Below are positions 8,065 to 17,055 of a stretch of DNA of 64,000 nucleotides, one piece after another. Source of the stretch: Tissierella sp032104385 (lineage in GTDB: Bacteria; Bacillota; Clostridia; Tissierellales; Tissierellaceae); assembly GCF_032104385.1 (NCBI RefSeq), contig NZ_DAMCHJ010000004.1, positions 1 to 64,000 of the forward strand, written 5' to 3'. The notes below the pieces were generated by a model, which saw only the letters and a program-made list of their open reading frames with translations, did no database searches and was not told where the DNA came from. How positions within the stretch are numbered: the stretch's first letter is position 1; each line of letters opens with the position of its first letter. The position numbers were made by a program, and so were the translations under genes.

Positions 8065-9171
8065 CTAAAAATCATCTTGAGCAAGTCGAACTGGTAAAAC
8101 TAAATAGGTATAATTTTCATCCTGCAATGGATTTATAATACATGGATTTAAACTACCCATAAAATTTAATTGTATATCTTCTGCATCAATTACCTTTATA
8201 CCTTCTAATATATACCTTGAATTAAAAGCAATATTTACAGTTTCTCCATTAATTTCCGTCATAATTACTTCATTTACATTTCCTATTTCAGAGTTAGATT
8301 TTATCAATATTTGTTCATCTATTATACTTAATTTTACTAAATTAGCCTTTTCTTCTTTTGCTAATAAAGATGCTCTTTCTAAACTATCTTGAAATGCTCT
8401 TTTATTAACAATTACAGATGTTTTATGATCCTTCCTTATAATTTCTTTATAATTAAAGAATTGTCCTTCTAATAATCTAGAATATACTACTGTATCTCCT
8501 ATATTAAACACTATGTGCCCAGATGCCGTTGCAATTTCTATATTACTATCATTATCCTCTATTATTTTATTTAATTCATTTAAGGCTCTGCCTGGTATTA
8601 TTATTTTAATTTCAACGTCTGATTTTATAGGTAATTTTCTTAAAGCTAACCTATATCCGTCTAAAGCTACAAAAGAAATATTATTATCCACAATTTCAAG
8701 TAATACTCCTGTTAGAGATGGTCTAGTTTCATCTTGAGTAGTAGCAAATACTGTTTGTCTTATTGCAGATTTAAATAAATCATTTGGTAATTGAAATGTA
8801 GTATGCTCTAAAATTATAGGTAAATCTGGATATTCTTTGGCTGAATTTCCTAATATATTAAACTCCGAATTTTCACATTTAATATTGATATTATTGTTAT
8901 CCACATCTATATAAATAGGTGCATTTGGAAGCTTTTTAATTATATCTCCAAATATTTTTGAATTAACTACTATAGAACCTTCTTTTTCTATTTCACAATC
9001 CACATATGTTTCTATGCTCATTTCTAAATCTGTTCCAGTAAGTTTTAATTTATCCTTATAAGTTTCTAATAATATACCATCTAATATTTGTAAAGTAGTT
9101 CTTGTTGATATACCTTTTTGTGCAATATTTATGTGTTTGCTTAAATCTTTTTGATTTATTTTTATTTTCAT
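8065..9171 (-). CDS. dnaN: DNA polymerase III beta subunit (sliding clamp)
   Basis: 368-aa ring clamp that tethers the replicative polymerase to DNA. The three-domain clamp pattern is visible: MKIKINQKDLSKHINIAQKGIS at the start, GRALNELNKI in the middle, and the C-terminal PLQDENYTYLVLPVRL that forms the partner-binding pocket. The ATG lies behind AGGAGG. It is separated from dnaA by a 186-bp gap that carries origin elements. Confidence 0.97.
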   Translation of the reverse strand: MKIKINQKDLSKHINIAQKGISTRTTLQILDGILLETYKDKLKLTGTDLEMSIETYVDCEIEKEGSIVVNSKIFGDIIKKLPNAPIYIDVDNNNINIKCENSEFNILGNSAKEYPDLPIILEHTTFQLPNDLFKSAIRQTVFATTQDETRPSLTGVLLEIVDNNISFVALDGYRLALRKLPIKSDVEIKIIIPGRALNELNKIIEDNDSNIEIATASGHIVFNIGDTVVYSRLLEGQFFNYKEIIRKDHKTSVIVNKRAFQDSLERASLLAKEEKANLVKLSIIDEQILIKSNSEIGNVNEVIMTEINGETVNIAFNSRYILEGIKVIDAEDIQLNFMGSLNPCIINPLQDENYTYLVLPVRLAQDDF

Positions 9172-9223
9172 GTTTTATTTTAATCCTCCTTTTTTTCCAG
9201 ATATAGAAAGAATATAAAATATA

Positions 9224-9241
9224 TAGTAGTAATAGTAGTAG
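9224..9241 (+). promoter_or_regulatory. DnaA-trio tract (origin unwinding element)
   Basis: Six contiguous trinucleotides TAG TAG TAA TAG TAG TAG, read 3'-GAT-GAT-GAT-AAT-GAT-GAT-5' away from a G cluster (9242-9244) and the DnaA box at 9254-9262. An AT-only stretch lies on the far side (about 9211-9225). This is the layout of the Bacillus subtilis basal unwinding system: DnaA box, GC-rich step, DnaA-trios, AT-rich DNA. Confidence 0.8.
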
Positions 9242-9253
9242 GGGTTGTGAGTA

Positions 9254-9345
9254 TGTGGATAAATCTTTATATATGGAAATCTCGAATATTTTATTGATTT
9301 AATAACATGTGGATAAGTATTTTATAAATATAAAAAGTATCCACA
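9254..9345. other. DnaA boxes in the dnaA-dnaN gap (incC-like origin part)
   Basis: Two perfect TGTGGATAA boxes at 9254-9262 and 9308-9316 (leftward orientation) and one near match GTATCCACA at 9337-9345. With the DnaA-trio tract this fills most of the 186-bp gap and forms the downstream half of a bipartite origin. Confidence 0.85.
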
Positions 9346-9357
9346 TAAATTATGAAC

Positions 9358-10689
9358 TTACCCTTTTAATTCTTTTACTATGTCATCAATTTTTCTTTTT
9401 AAATCGGAGTTTTCATTTATATCTGTACTTATTTTGTCATATGCATGTATAACTGTTGTATGATCTCTTCCACCAAATTCTTCTCCTATTTTAGGTAAAG
9501 ATAAGTCTGTTAATTCTCTTGTCAGATACATAGCAATTTGTCTAGGATATGCTATAGCCCTAGTTCTTTTTTTTGAGTTAAAATCGTCGATCTTAATTTT
9601 AAAGTTTTTTGCTATTATTTCCTTTATTAACTCTACAGTGATTTCTACAGATTTGTTACTTGACAGTATATCTTTTAAAGCTTCTTCAGCTAATTCTTCA
9701 GTGACTTCACTGTTCGTTAGAGAAGAATAAGCTACTACTCTAATTAGCGCCCCCTCAAGTTCTCTAATATTTGATTGAATTTTAGAAGCTATGTAAAGCA
9801 TTACATCATCATTAACCTTGATATTTTCAACATTAGCCTTCTTTCTAAGTATAGCAATTCTAGTTTCCAAATCTGGTGGTTGAATATCTGCAATAAGTCC
9901 CCATTCAAATCTAGACCTAAGTCTATCTTCTAAAGTAGGGATTTCTTTTGGTGGTCTATCACTAGATATGATTATTTGTTTATTAGCCTCATGTAAAGCA
10001 TTAAATGTATGAAAAAACTCCTCTTGAGTTCCCTCTTTACCGGCAATAAATTGGATATCATCTATTAGAAGGACATCTATATTTCTATACTTATTTCTAA
10101 ATTCTTCATTTCTATATTCTCTTATAGAATTAATAAGTTCGTTTGTAAATTTTTCTGATGTTACATATACTACTTTTGAATTTGGATTTTGGCTAAGTGT
10201 ATAATGCCCAATTGCATGCATTAAATGGGTTTTACCAAGACCTACTCCACCATATAAAAATAAAGGGTTATATGCTTGAGCTGGTGCTTCAGCTACAGCT
10301 AAAGAAGCGGCGTGAGCAAAACGATTACTATTACCTATTACAAATGTATCAAAGGTATATTTTGGATTTAATTGTGATCTTTGATTATTATCATTGACCT
10401 CTTGAATCATAGGTTGTCCTATATTTAGAGAATATTCTTCTCCAGGTATTATAAATTGAATATCAAATTCTTCTTCAGTAACATGAGAAAAAGCATTTTT
10501 TATTAAATTTAGATATCTACCTACTAAAATTCCTTTTGTAAATTCATTAGGTGCTGCTAATACTACCTTACCAGAAGAGATACTTATAGGTTCGATTGTT
10601 TTTAGCCAAGTATTAAAGCTAACTTCGGTTAATTCAACTTTAATTAGGTTTAACACTTCATTCCAAATATTATCTAAACTTGAAGCCAT
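9358..10689 (-). CDS. dnaA: Chromosomal replication initiator DnaA
   Basis: 443-aa AAA+ initiator that binds DnaA boxes and opens oriC. Domain I spans about residues 1-80, a short linker follows, the AAA+ domain has Walker A GGVGLGKTHLMHA near residue 150 and Walker B VLLIDDIQF, and domain IV has the DNA-binding signature FGGRDHTTVIHAYDKI near the C-terminus. The start follows AGGAGGTAAAAAAA. First gene of the leftward replication operon, flanked on both sides by DnaA-box clusters. Confidence 0.98.
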   Translation of the reverse strand: MASSLDNIWNEVLNLIKVELTEVSFNTWLKTIEPISISSGKVVLAAPNEFTKGILVGRYLNLIKNAFSHVTEEEFDIQFIIPGEEYSLNIGQPMIQEVNDNNQRSQLNPKYTFDTFVIGNSNRFAHAASLAVAEAPAQAYNPLFLYGGVGLGKTHLMHAIGHYTLSQNPNSKVVYVTSEKFTNELINSIREYRNEEFRNKYRNIDVLLIDDIQFIAGKEGTQEEFFHTFNALHEANKQIIISSDRPPKEIPTLEDRLRSRFEWGLIADIQPPDLETRIAILRKKANVENIKVNDDVMLYIASKIQSNIRELEGALIRVVAYSSLTNSEVTEELAEEALKDILSSNKSVEITVELIKEIIAKNFKIKIDDFNSKKRTRAIAYPRQIAMYLTRELTDLSLPKIGEEFGGRDHTTVIHAYDKISTDINENSDLKRKIDDIVKELKG

Positions 10690-11266
10690 TTTTTTTACCT
10701 CCTGTTCATTAAAATTATTACCAATAGAAAAAAAAATAAACTTATTTTAAAAAGTTATAAACATAGTTATCAACAAAAAAATGAAAATATATAGATATAA
10801 AAGATTTAAGTCTATAAAATATATTTGTGGATAAGCTATTAATAAAATGTTATTAAAAAAATAATAAATAAAAATATTAACTTATCAACAGGAAAAAACA
10901 AATAAGTGTAATGATAAAAAAATAGATAAATAGTATGTTTTAATAAAAAAAGTGGATAATTATGAAAGTTATACACAAACTATCCACAAAATGTGTATAA
11001 CTTTTGGATATTGATAAGTTAAAAGTAATATCCACATGTTATTTTATGATATCAAAATTTAAGAATATATTCAATAAAATTATCCACAACTTAAACAGAT
11101 TGTTAATAACTTTTTTACAAATTTAGTTTTGTTGAAATTTCTTGACATATTTACTTCAAATAAATATAATCATTAGTAGTATTTATGTTTTCTTATGGGA
11201 AAACTCTATATTATTTAATTGTTTATATATTTTCTGAAGTTATATTATCGAAGGAGGTGTTTTTCA
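10690..11266. other. oriC: Origin of replication oriC, upstream DnaA-box cluster
   Basis: 577-bp gene-free, very AT-rich gap between divergent dnaA and rpmH. Perfect boxes are TGTGGATAA 10826-10834 and TTATCCACA 11080-11088. One-mismatch boxes are TTATCAACA 10768-10776 and 10882-10890, AGTGGATAA 10951-10959, TTATACACA 10969-10977, CTATCCACA 10980-10988, TGTGTATAA 10992-11000 and ATATCCACA 11028-11036. Five of them crowd into 10951-11036. The dnaA promoter must also lie here but I could not place it. Confidence 0.92.
11142..11170 (+). promoter_or_regulatory. Promoter of rpmH-rnpA
   Basis: Perfect sigma-A promoter: TTGACA 11142-11147, 17-bp spacer, TATAAT 11165-11170. It points at rpmH, leaving a leader of about 90 nt, and starts 54 bp after the last DnaA box. 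Confidence 0.88.
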
Positions 11267-11401
11267 ATGAAAAGAACTTATCAACCTAAAAAGAGACAAA
11301 GAAGCAAAGAACATGGATTTAGAAAGAGAATGAAAACTAGGTCAGGTAGAGAAATTATAAAAGCAAGAAGAAGAAGAGGAAGAAAGAAACTAACTGCATA
11401 A
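11267..11401 (+). CDS. rpmH: 50S ribosomal protein L34
   Basis: 44-aa basic ribosomal protein, MKRTYQPKKRQRSKEHGFRKR at the start and RRRRGRKKLTA at the end, a full match to L34. The ATG at 11267 lies behind AAGGAGGTG; any extension upstream in frame runs through this ribosome site. First gene of the conserved rightward block from oriC. Confidence 0.97.
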   Translation: MKRTYQPKKRQRSKEHGFRKRMKTRSGREIIKARRRRGRKKLTA

Positions 11402-11427
11402 GGCCGCTAATCAGGTGGCCTTTTTAT
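11401..11427 (+). terminator. Weak terminator or attenuator between rpmH and rnpA
   Basis: AGGCC (11401-11405) pairs with GGCCT (11417-11421) around an 11-nt loop and is followed by TTTTTAT. It begins at the rpmH stop and may make L34 mRNA more abundant than rnpA mRNA. Confidence 0.6.
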
Positions 11428-11463
11428 AACGACCATTTGTTTTATTTAGAGGGAGTAAATCCA

Positions 11464-11820
11464 ATGAACAAAATTTATAGATTGAGAAGTAATATAGAGT
11501 TTAGGAAAGTTTATAGTGGTGGAAAAAATTATTGGAATAGAAATTTAATTCTTTATGTGAGAAAAAATAGTGTTGGAAATTCTAGGGTAGGTTATTCTAT
11601 TACTAAGAAAATAGGGAATTCTGTTGTTAGGAATAAAATAAGAAGAAAAATGAAAGAAATTTATCGATTGAATTTTAATAATATAAAGAGTAATTATGAT
11701 TTAATTTTTATACCCAAGAAAAATGTAGTAGATATTTCCTATAAGGAATTAGAAAGTGCAATGCTTCATATTCTAAAATTGGCAGGTATGTTGACAAGCC
11801 AACGTGATAACAATGGCTAG
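11464..11820 (+). CDS. rnpA: Ribonuclease P protein component
   Basis: 118-aa protein subunit of RNase P, which helps the RNA subunit trim tRNA 5' ends. The signature RNxIRRxMKEIYR appears as VVRNKIRRKMKEIYR, preceded by RVGYSITKKIGNSV. I use the ATG at 11464, after GAGGGAG; the track extension to 11437 has no ribosome site. The last bases overlap yidD. Confidence 0.95.
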   Translation: MNKIYRLRSNIEFRKVYSGGKNYWNRNLILYVRKNSVGNSRVGYSITKKIGNSVVRNKIRRKMKEIYRLNFNNIKSNYDLIFIPKKNVVDISYKELESAMLHILKLAGMLTSQRDNNG

Positions 11821-12028
11821 AATTGCTATTTTTTTAATTAAGATTTATCAGAATATTATATCGAAATATATATTAACTAGGAAAAATTGTAGATTTTATC
11901 CAACTTGCTCAGAGTATTCTATACAAGCTTATGACAAATACGGTTTTTTTAAAGGAACTTATTTAACTATAAAGAGAATATTAAAATGTCATCCATTTAA
12001 TAAAGGAGGATATGATCCGCTTAAATGA
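11813..12028 (+). CDS. yidD: Membrane protein insertion efficiency factor YidD
   Basis: 71-aa member of the YidD family, which assists membrane protein insertion beside YidC. The family core CRFYPTCSEYSIQAYDKYG and ILKCHPFNKGGYDP is complete, with the three conserved cysteines. The ATG at 11813 overlaps the rnpA stop by 8 nt and has no clear ribosome site, so it is probably translated by coupling; a GTG at 11804 is an alternative. Confidence 0.93.
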   Translation: MARIAIFLIKIYQNIISKYILTRKNCRFYPTCSEYSIQAYDKYGFFKGTYLTIKRILKCHPFNKGGYDPLK

Positions 12029-12042
12029 TAGGAGGTTTATAA

Positions 12043-12756
12043 ATGACGGCTTTTTTAGGCAATATATTAGGTAGTTTATTGAAGTTTATCTATGATATGG
12101 TATCCCAAATTGGTACAGAGCCAGCAAATTTTTCTTTCTATGCAATGGCTATAATTATAACAACTATAATATTTAAACTTATACTTTTACCTATTAGTTT
12201 ACACCAAAGTAAGTCTTCAAAGAAGATGAATGAGATTCAACCAATGATGAAAGAAATTCAAAATAAATATAAAAGTGATCCACAGACAATGCAGACAAAG
12301 ATGGCAGAATTATATAAAGAACATAAATATAATCCTGCTTCAGGGTGTTTAGTTCTTTTAATACAATTTCCTATCATTATTGCATTTTTTAAGGTAATGG
12401 GAAATCCTACAACATTTGCTTTTAGAGATCCAGGGGTTTATGAAGCTATGAATAAAACATTTTTTTGGATTAAAGATTTAAATAATCCAGATCCATATAT
12501 CTGGGGTTTACCATTATTAGCTGCAGCAACCACTTACTTGCAAAGTAAAACGATGACGACGGCTGCAGCAACTACAGATCCTCAAGCTCAGGCTACACAA
12601 AAAATGATGAATATGTTCCTTCCTATAATGATATTTATGGCAGCAAGGGGGTTTGCTGCAGGGCTTGCATTGTACTGGGTAATAAGTAATAGTTTTTCAA
12701 TTATACAACAGTTAGTTTCCAATAGGTCTTTAGGGAAGTTTAAGGAGGAGAATTAA
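12043..12756 (+). CDS. yidC: Membrane protein insertase YidC/Oxa1
   Basis: 237-aa Oxa1-family insertase that places proteins in the membrane alone or with SecYEG. The hallmark loops MNEIQPMMKEIQNKYKSDPQTMQTKMAELYKEHKYNPASGCL and LYWVISNSFSIIQQ are present, with about five membrane segments. There is no N-terminal lipobox, unlike many Bacillus SpoIIIJ/YqjG proteins. The start sits behind AGGAGGTTTATAA. The sporulation role of SpoIIIJ is possible but not shown. Confidence 0.95.
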   Translation: MTAFLGNILGSLLKFIYDMVSQIGTEPANFSFYAMAIIITTIIFKLILLPISLHQSKSSKKMNEIQPMMKEIQNKYKSDPQTMQTKMAELYKEHKYNPASGCLVLLIQFPIIIAFFKVMGNPTTFAFRDPGVYEAMNKTFFWIKDLNNPDPYIWGLPLLAAATTYLQSKTMTTAAATTDPQAQATQKMMNMFLPIMIFMAARGFAAGLALYWVISNSFSIIQQLVSNRSLGKFKEEN

Positions 12757-12760
12757 AGTC

Positions 12761-13387
12761 ATGAGGTCTGTTATTAAGGTATCAAAAACCATTGATGAGG
12801 CAATAAAAGAGGCTTTAATAGAATTAAATGTAAATAAAGATGATGTTGAAATAGAAATAATAGATGAGCCAAGTAAAGGATTATTTGGTTTAATCGGCGG
12901 GAAAGATGCAAAAATTAGGGTTTCAGTCATCTATGATCCTATTGAAATGGCTGATAACTTCTTGTGTAAAGTATTAAGCTCAATGAATATAGATGCGGTT
13001 AATGTGGTAAAAAAAGAAGGGGATAACCTAATTGTAGATATAAAGGACATAAGCTCCACTGATATGGGTATATTAATAGGTAAGAGAGGTAATACATTGG
13101 ATGCCATTCAATATTTACTATCCTTAGTTATAAATAAGAATAAAGATAATTATATTAAGGTTATAGTAGATATAGAAGGATATAGGGCTAAGAGAGAAGA
13201 AACCTTAATAAGATTGGCAAATAAGATGGCTGAAAAAGCTAAGTATGTTAAAAGACCTATAAAATTAGAACCTATGAACCCTTATGAAAGAAGAATTATA
13301 CATTCTGCATTACAAAATATTCAAGGGATTACTACTTATAGTGAAGGTGATGAACCTTATAGAAGGGTAGTTATTCAATCAAAATAA
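12761..13387 (+). CDS. khpB: RNA-binding protein KhpB (Jag)
   Basis: 208-aa protein with the Jag N-terminal domain (residues about 1-50, including FGLIGGKDAKIRV), a KH domain (GILIGKRGNTLDAIQYL near residue 105) and a C-terminal R3H domain (NPYERRIIHSAL, then VVIQSK). Its relatives bind many mRNAs and influence cell division and elongation. Directly after yidC, as in most Firmicutes, with AAGGAGGAG upstream of the ATG. Confidence 0.95.
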   Translation: MRSVIKVSKTIDEAIKEALIELNVNKDDVEIEIIDEPSKGLFGLIGGKDAKIRVSVIYDPIEMADNFLCKVLSSMNIDAVNVVKKEGDNLIVDIKDISSTDMGILIGKRGNTLDAIQYLLSLVINKNKDNYIKVIVDIEGYRAKREETLIRLANKMAEKAKYVKRPIKLEPMNPYERRIIHSALQNIQGITTYSEGDEPYRRVVIQSK

Positions 13388-13394
13388 AGTTAGG

Positions 13395-13417
13395 AACCCA
13401 GTATTATACTGGGTTTC
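13395..13417 (+). terminator. Terminator after khpB
   Basis: Nine-base stem AACCCAGTA / TACTGGGTT with a 3-nt loop, followed by T-rich sequence. It ends the rpmH-khpB transcript; mnmE starts about 170 bp later. Confidence 0.75.
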
Positions 13418-13587
13418 TCTTATGATATAAGAAAATTTACAAAAATTTATATAAATGAATGATTTTGGAATAATAGATATTATATTTAAAAATTGTTTTA
13501 TTGTTTTATTATTAATGATATATTAGAGTTAAATAAAAATTATAATTTATTTTAGCCTTTATATATAGATGTAAAAGAGGTGATATT

Positions 13588-14961
13588 ATGACTATTGCTG
13601 CCATTTCTACTGCTGTTGGAGAAGCAGGTATTGGTATAGTAAGAATTAGTGGGAAAAATGCTTTAAATATTGGAAATACCATATTTAAAGGAAATAAAGT
13701 TCAAGAATTGAATAATGATCATAATAGAAAATTAGTATATGGTCATATAATAGATAAAAAAAACAATCAATTAATTGATGAAGTCTTAATATCTTATATG
13801 AAGGGTCCCCATACCTATACTAGAGAAGATATGGTGGAAGTTTATTGTCACGGTGGTATAATTTCAGTAAAAAAAGTTTTGGAACTGATATTATCTAATG
13901 GTGCTAGATTAGCTGAGCCAGGTGAATTTACTAAAAGAGCCTTCTTAAATGGTAGATTAGATTTATCTCAAGCAGAAGCTATAATAGATATGATTAGAGC
14001 TAAGACAGATAAAAGTTTTGAGACGTCACTAGATCAGTTGGAGGGTTCCTTATCAAGAAAGATAAAAGAAATAAGAAATATATTGTTAGAAATGATTGCT
14101 CATGTAGAAGTTTCTATAGATTTTCCCGATGAAGATATAGAAGAAGTCACATATGAGGATTTAGAGAAAAGTGGAAATAAAGTAAGAGAAGAACTGGAAA
14201 AACTTTTATCCACTGCAGACAGAGGTAAAATACTAAGAGATGGTTTAAATACTGTAATACTAGGTAAGCCAAATGTAGGAAAATCTTCATTGTTAAATGC
14301 AGTCCTTAGAGAAAATAGAGCTATAGTGACGGATATACCAGGTACTACAAGGGATATTATAGAGGAATATGTAAATATTGATGGAATACCACTAAGAATA
14401 ATAGATACTGCTGGAATAAGGAATACGGATGATATTGTTGAGCAAATTGGAGTAGATAAGGCTAAAGAAACTGTGGAAAAAGCAGATTTAATTATTGCAG
14501 TATTTGATGCTTCGAGGGAACTGTCTGATGAGGACTATGAGATAATAGAACTAATAAAGGATAAGAAAAGTATTATTCTTTTAAATAAGACGGATTTATC
14601 TACTAAATATGATGAATCTTATTTAAAGTCTATTATAAACAATAGGGAAGTAATAACCACATCTATTACATCAGGTGTAGGTGTAGATTTATTAGAGAAA
14701 AGTATAAAAAATATGTTTTATAGTGGAGAAGTTGAAGTCTATTCTGATACTATGGTTACTAATGTAAGACATAAAAATCAATTAGTTAAGGCATTGGAAA
14801 ATATAACTCAAGCAATAGAAGATATAAGAGGAAATGTACCAATAGACTGTATAGAAGTAGACTTAAAGAATTGTTGGGAGAACTTAGGTGAAATATCTGG
14901 TGATACTATTGGAGAAGATATATTGGATAAAATATTTTCTGAGTTTTGTATAGGGAAGTAA
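13588..14961 (+). CDS. mnmE: tRNA modification GTPase MnmE
   Basis: 457-aa GTPase that, with MnmG, modifies U34 of certain tRNAs. The N-terminal folate-binding domain starts MTIAAISTAVGEAGIGIVRISG; the G domain shows G1 GKPNVGKSSLL, G2-G3 IPGTTRD and DTAG, and G4 NKTD; the invariant C-terminal motif CIGK ends the protein and carries the catalytic Cys. The ATG follows AGAGGTGATATT. Confidence 0.97.
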   Translation: MTIAAISTAVGEAGIGIVRISGKNALNIGNTIFKGNKVQELNNDHNRKLVYGHIIDKKNNQLIDEVLISYMKGPHTYTREDMVEVYCHGGIISVKKVLELILSNGARLAEPGEFTKRAFLNGRLDLSQAEAIIDMIRAKTDKSFETSLDQLEGSLSRKIKEIRNILLEMIAHVEVSIDFPDEDIEEVTYEDLEKSGNKVREELEKLLSTADRGKILRDGLNTVILGKPNVGKSSLLNAVLRENRAIVTDIPGTTRDIIEEYVNIDGIPLRIIDTAGIRNTDDIVEQIGVDKAKETVEKADLIIAVFDASRELSDEDYEIIELIKDKKSIILLNKTDLSTKYDESYLKSIINNREVITTSITSGVGVDLLEKSIKNMFYSGEVEVYSDTMVTNVRHKNQLVKALENITQAIEDIRGNVPIDCIEVDLKNCWENLGEISGDTIGEDILDKIFSEFCIGK

Positions 14962-15141
14962 AAAACAATTGAGAATTGAGAATTAAAAGATTAAAATTTA
15001 GAATATCGCTAAATGTAAACAATAATGGTATGTGTGTAACTTGCAGACAAGGAAGATAACTAGATTATAGCTTATTGAAAAGTTATTAATTTTATTATTT
15101 AGAGGAGAAGTTTTCCTCCTTATTTTAGAAAGGTGAAATTT

Positions 15142-17055
15142 ATGAAAGAAGTAAAACATTATTTTGCAGGAGAATATGATATTATAGTAATAGGCGCAGG
15201 ACATGCAGGTGTTGAGGCAGCTTTAGCAAGTAGTAGAATGGGCATGAATACTATGATAATGACAATGAGCTTAGATTCCATAGTAGCCTTATCTTGTAAC
15301 CCTAATATAGGTGGTACAGGAAAAGGACATCTAGTAAGAGAAATAGATGCACTTGGTGGAGAGATGGCTTTAAATATAGATAAGTCTTTTATACAGTCTA
15401 GGATGTTAAATACTTCTAAAGGGCCAGCAGTTCATTCTTTAAGAGTTCAGGCAGATAAAAAGATATATCATACTGAAATGAAAAAAGTATTGGAAGATGA
15501 GCCAAATTTAACTTTAAGACAAGGAGAAGCAATAGATATAATTTTGGAAGATAATAAGGTGAAAGGAGTTTTAACTAGAACAGGAGCTATTTATAATTGT
15601 AAAGCTGTAGTTTTAGCTACAGGTACCTATCTAAAGGGAAGAATCTACATGGGAGAGATCAATTATGAATCAGGACCAGATGGAATGTTTCCTTCCGTAA
15701 TTTTATCAGATTCCTTAAAGCAAAAAGGATTTAAATTGAGAAGACTAAAAACAGGTACTCCAGCTAGAGTCCATAGAGATAGCATAGATTATTCAAAGAT
15801 GGAGATCCAACCAGGTGATAAGGAAGTTATACCTTTTTCTTTCTTAAATATGGATAAGATTTTTGATAAAGAACAGGTTCCATGTTATTTGACTTATACT
15901 ACTGAAAAAATGCATGAAATTATAAGAAATAATTTATATCGCTCACCTATGTATGCAGGTGATATTGATGGGGTAGGACCTAGATACTGTCCATCTATTG
16001 AAGATAAGATTGTAAGGTTTGCTGATAAAAATAAACATCAAGTTTTTATAGAACCAGAAGGCTTATCTACTAAGGAAATGTATGTACAAGGTGTTAGTTC
16101 CACATTACCAGAAGAAGTACAACTAGAAATGTATAAGGAAATCATAGGACTTGAAAATGTAAAATTTATGAGATCCGCATATGCAATTGAATATGATTCA
16201 ATAGATCCTACAATACTAAAGAGAACATTGGAGCATAAAGAAATAAATAATCTTTTCTTCGCAGGGCAAATAAATGGTTCATCTGGATATGAAGAAGCTG
16301 CTTCTCAAGGTTTAATTGCAGGAATAAATGCTGTATTAAATATAAGAGGTGAAGAACCTTTTATACTTGATAGATCAGAGGCATATATAGGAGTATTAAT
16401 TGATGATTTAGTTACAAAGGGTACAGATGAGCCTTATAGAATGATGACATCAAGGGCTGAATACAGGCTTACTTTAAGACAGGATAATGCAGATTTAAGG
16501 CTTACAGAGCGTGGTTATAAGATAGGATTAGTAACAGAGGAAAGATATAAAAAGACCATTGTGAAGAAAGAGTCTATAGAAAAAGAACTTGAAAGACTTA
16601 AAAAAGTACAGATAAATCCAACTATAGAAAATAATAATATAATAGAGGGTCTAAATAGCTCGCCTATAAATACTCCTACAACTCTTTATGATTTAATAAA
16701 GAGACCTGAACTAGGCTATGATGCTTTATCAGTCCTTGATTTAGACAGACATGATTTATTAAGAGAAATTAGACTTCAAGTAGAAACTCAAATTAAATAT
16801 GAAGGCTATATAAAGAAACAAATGATTCAAATAGAGCAGTTTAAAAAATTAGAGAATAAAAAATTAAATCAAGATATTGATTATAACGAAATAAAGGGTT
16901 TAAGCAACGAAGCAAAACAAAAATTAAATAATATAAAGCCTGATTCTGTAGGACAAGCTTCTAGAATATCAGGAGTTACACCTTCAGATATAAATGTATT
17001 ATTAATTTACTTAGAGCAAAAAAGAAGAGGAGAAAGGGTAGGGATAGATGAGTAA
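15142..17055 (+). CDS. mnmG: tRNA uridine modification enzyme MnmG
   Basis: 637-aa FAD-dependent partner of MnmE. The Rossmann FAD motif is VIGAGHAGVEAALASSRMG near residue 17, and the family motifs SCNPNIGGTGKGHLVREIDALGG and RYCPSIEDKIVRFADK are intact. I start at ATG 15142, six bases after AAGGTG; the in-frame GTG at 15133 is part of that ribosome site. The C-terminus overlaps rsmG by 8 nt. Confidence 0.97.
   Translation: MKEVKHYFAGEYDIIVIGAGHAGVEAALASSRMGMNTMIMTMSLDSIVALSCNPNIGGTGKGHLVREIDALGGEMALNIDKSFIQSRMLNTSKGPAVHSLRVQADKKIYHTEMKKVLEDEPNLTLRQGEAIDIILEDNKVKGVLTRTGAIYNCKAVVLATGTYLKGRIYMGEINYESGPDGMFPSVILSDSLKQKGFKLRRLKTGTPARVHRDSIDYSKMEIQPGDKEVIPFSFLNMDKIFDKEQVPCYLTYTTEKMHEIIRNNLYRSPMYAGDIDGVGPRYCPSIEDKIVRFADKNKHQVFIEPEGLSTKEMYVQGVSSTLPEEVQLEMYKEIIGLENVKFMRSAYAIEYDSIDPTILKRTLEHKEINNLFFAGQINGSSGYEEAASQGLIAGINAVLNIRGEEPFILDRSEAYIGVLIDDLVTKGTDEPYRMMTSRAEYRLTLRQDNADLRLTERGYKIGLVTEERYKKTIVKKESIEKELERLKKVQINPTIENNNIIEGLNSSPINTPTTLYDLIKRPELGYDALSVLDLDRHDLLREIRLQVETQIKYEGYIKKQMIQIEQFKKLENKKLNQDIDYNEIKGLSNEAKQKLNNIKPDSVGQASRISGVTPSDINVLLIYLEQKRRGERVGIDE

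Noticed and set aside
15096..15128. Hairpin with AGAGGAG and CTCCT before mnmG as a terminator
   Set aside because: The pairing is short and irregular with no T run; it lies just ahead of the mnmG ribosome site and may be chance.
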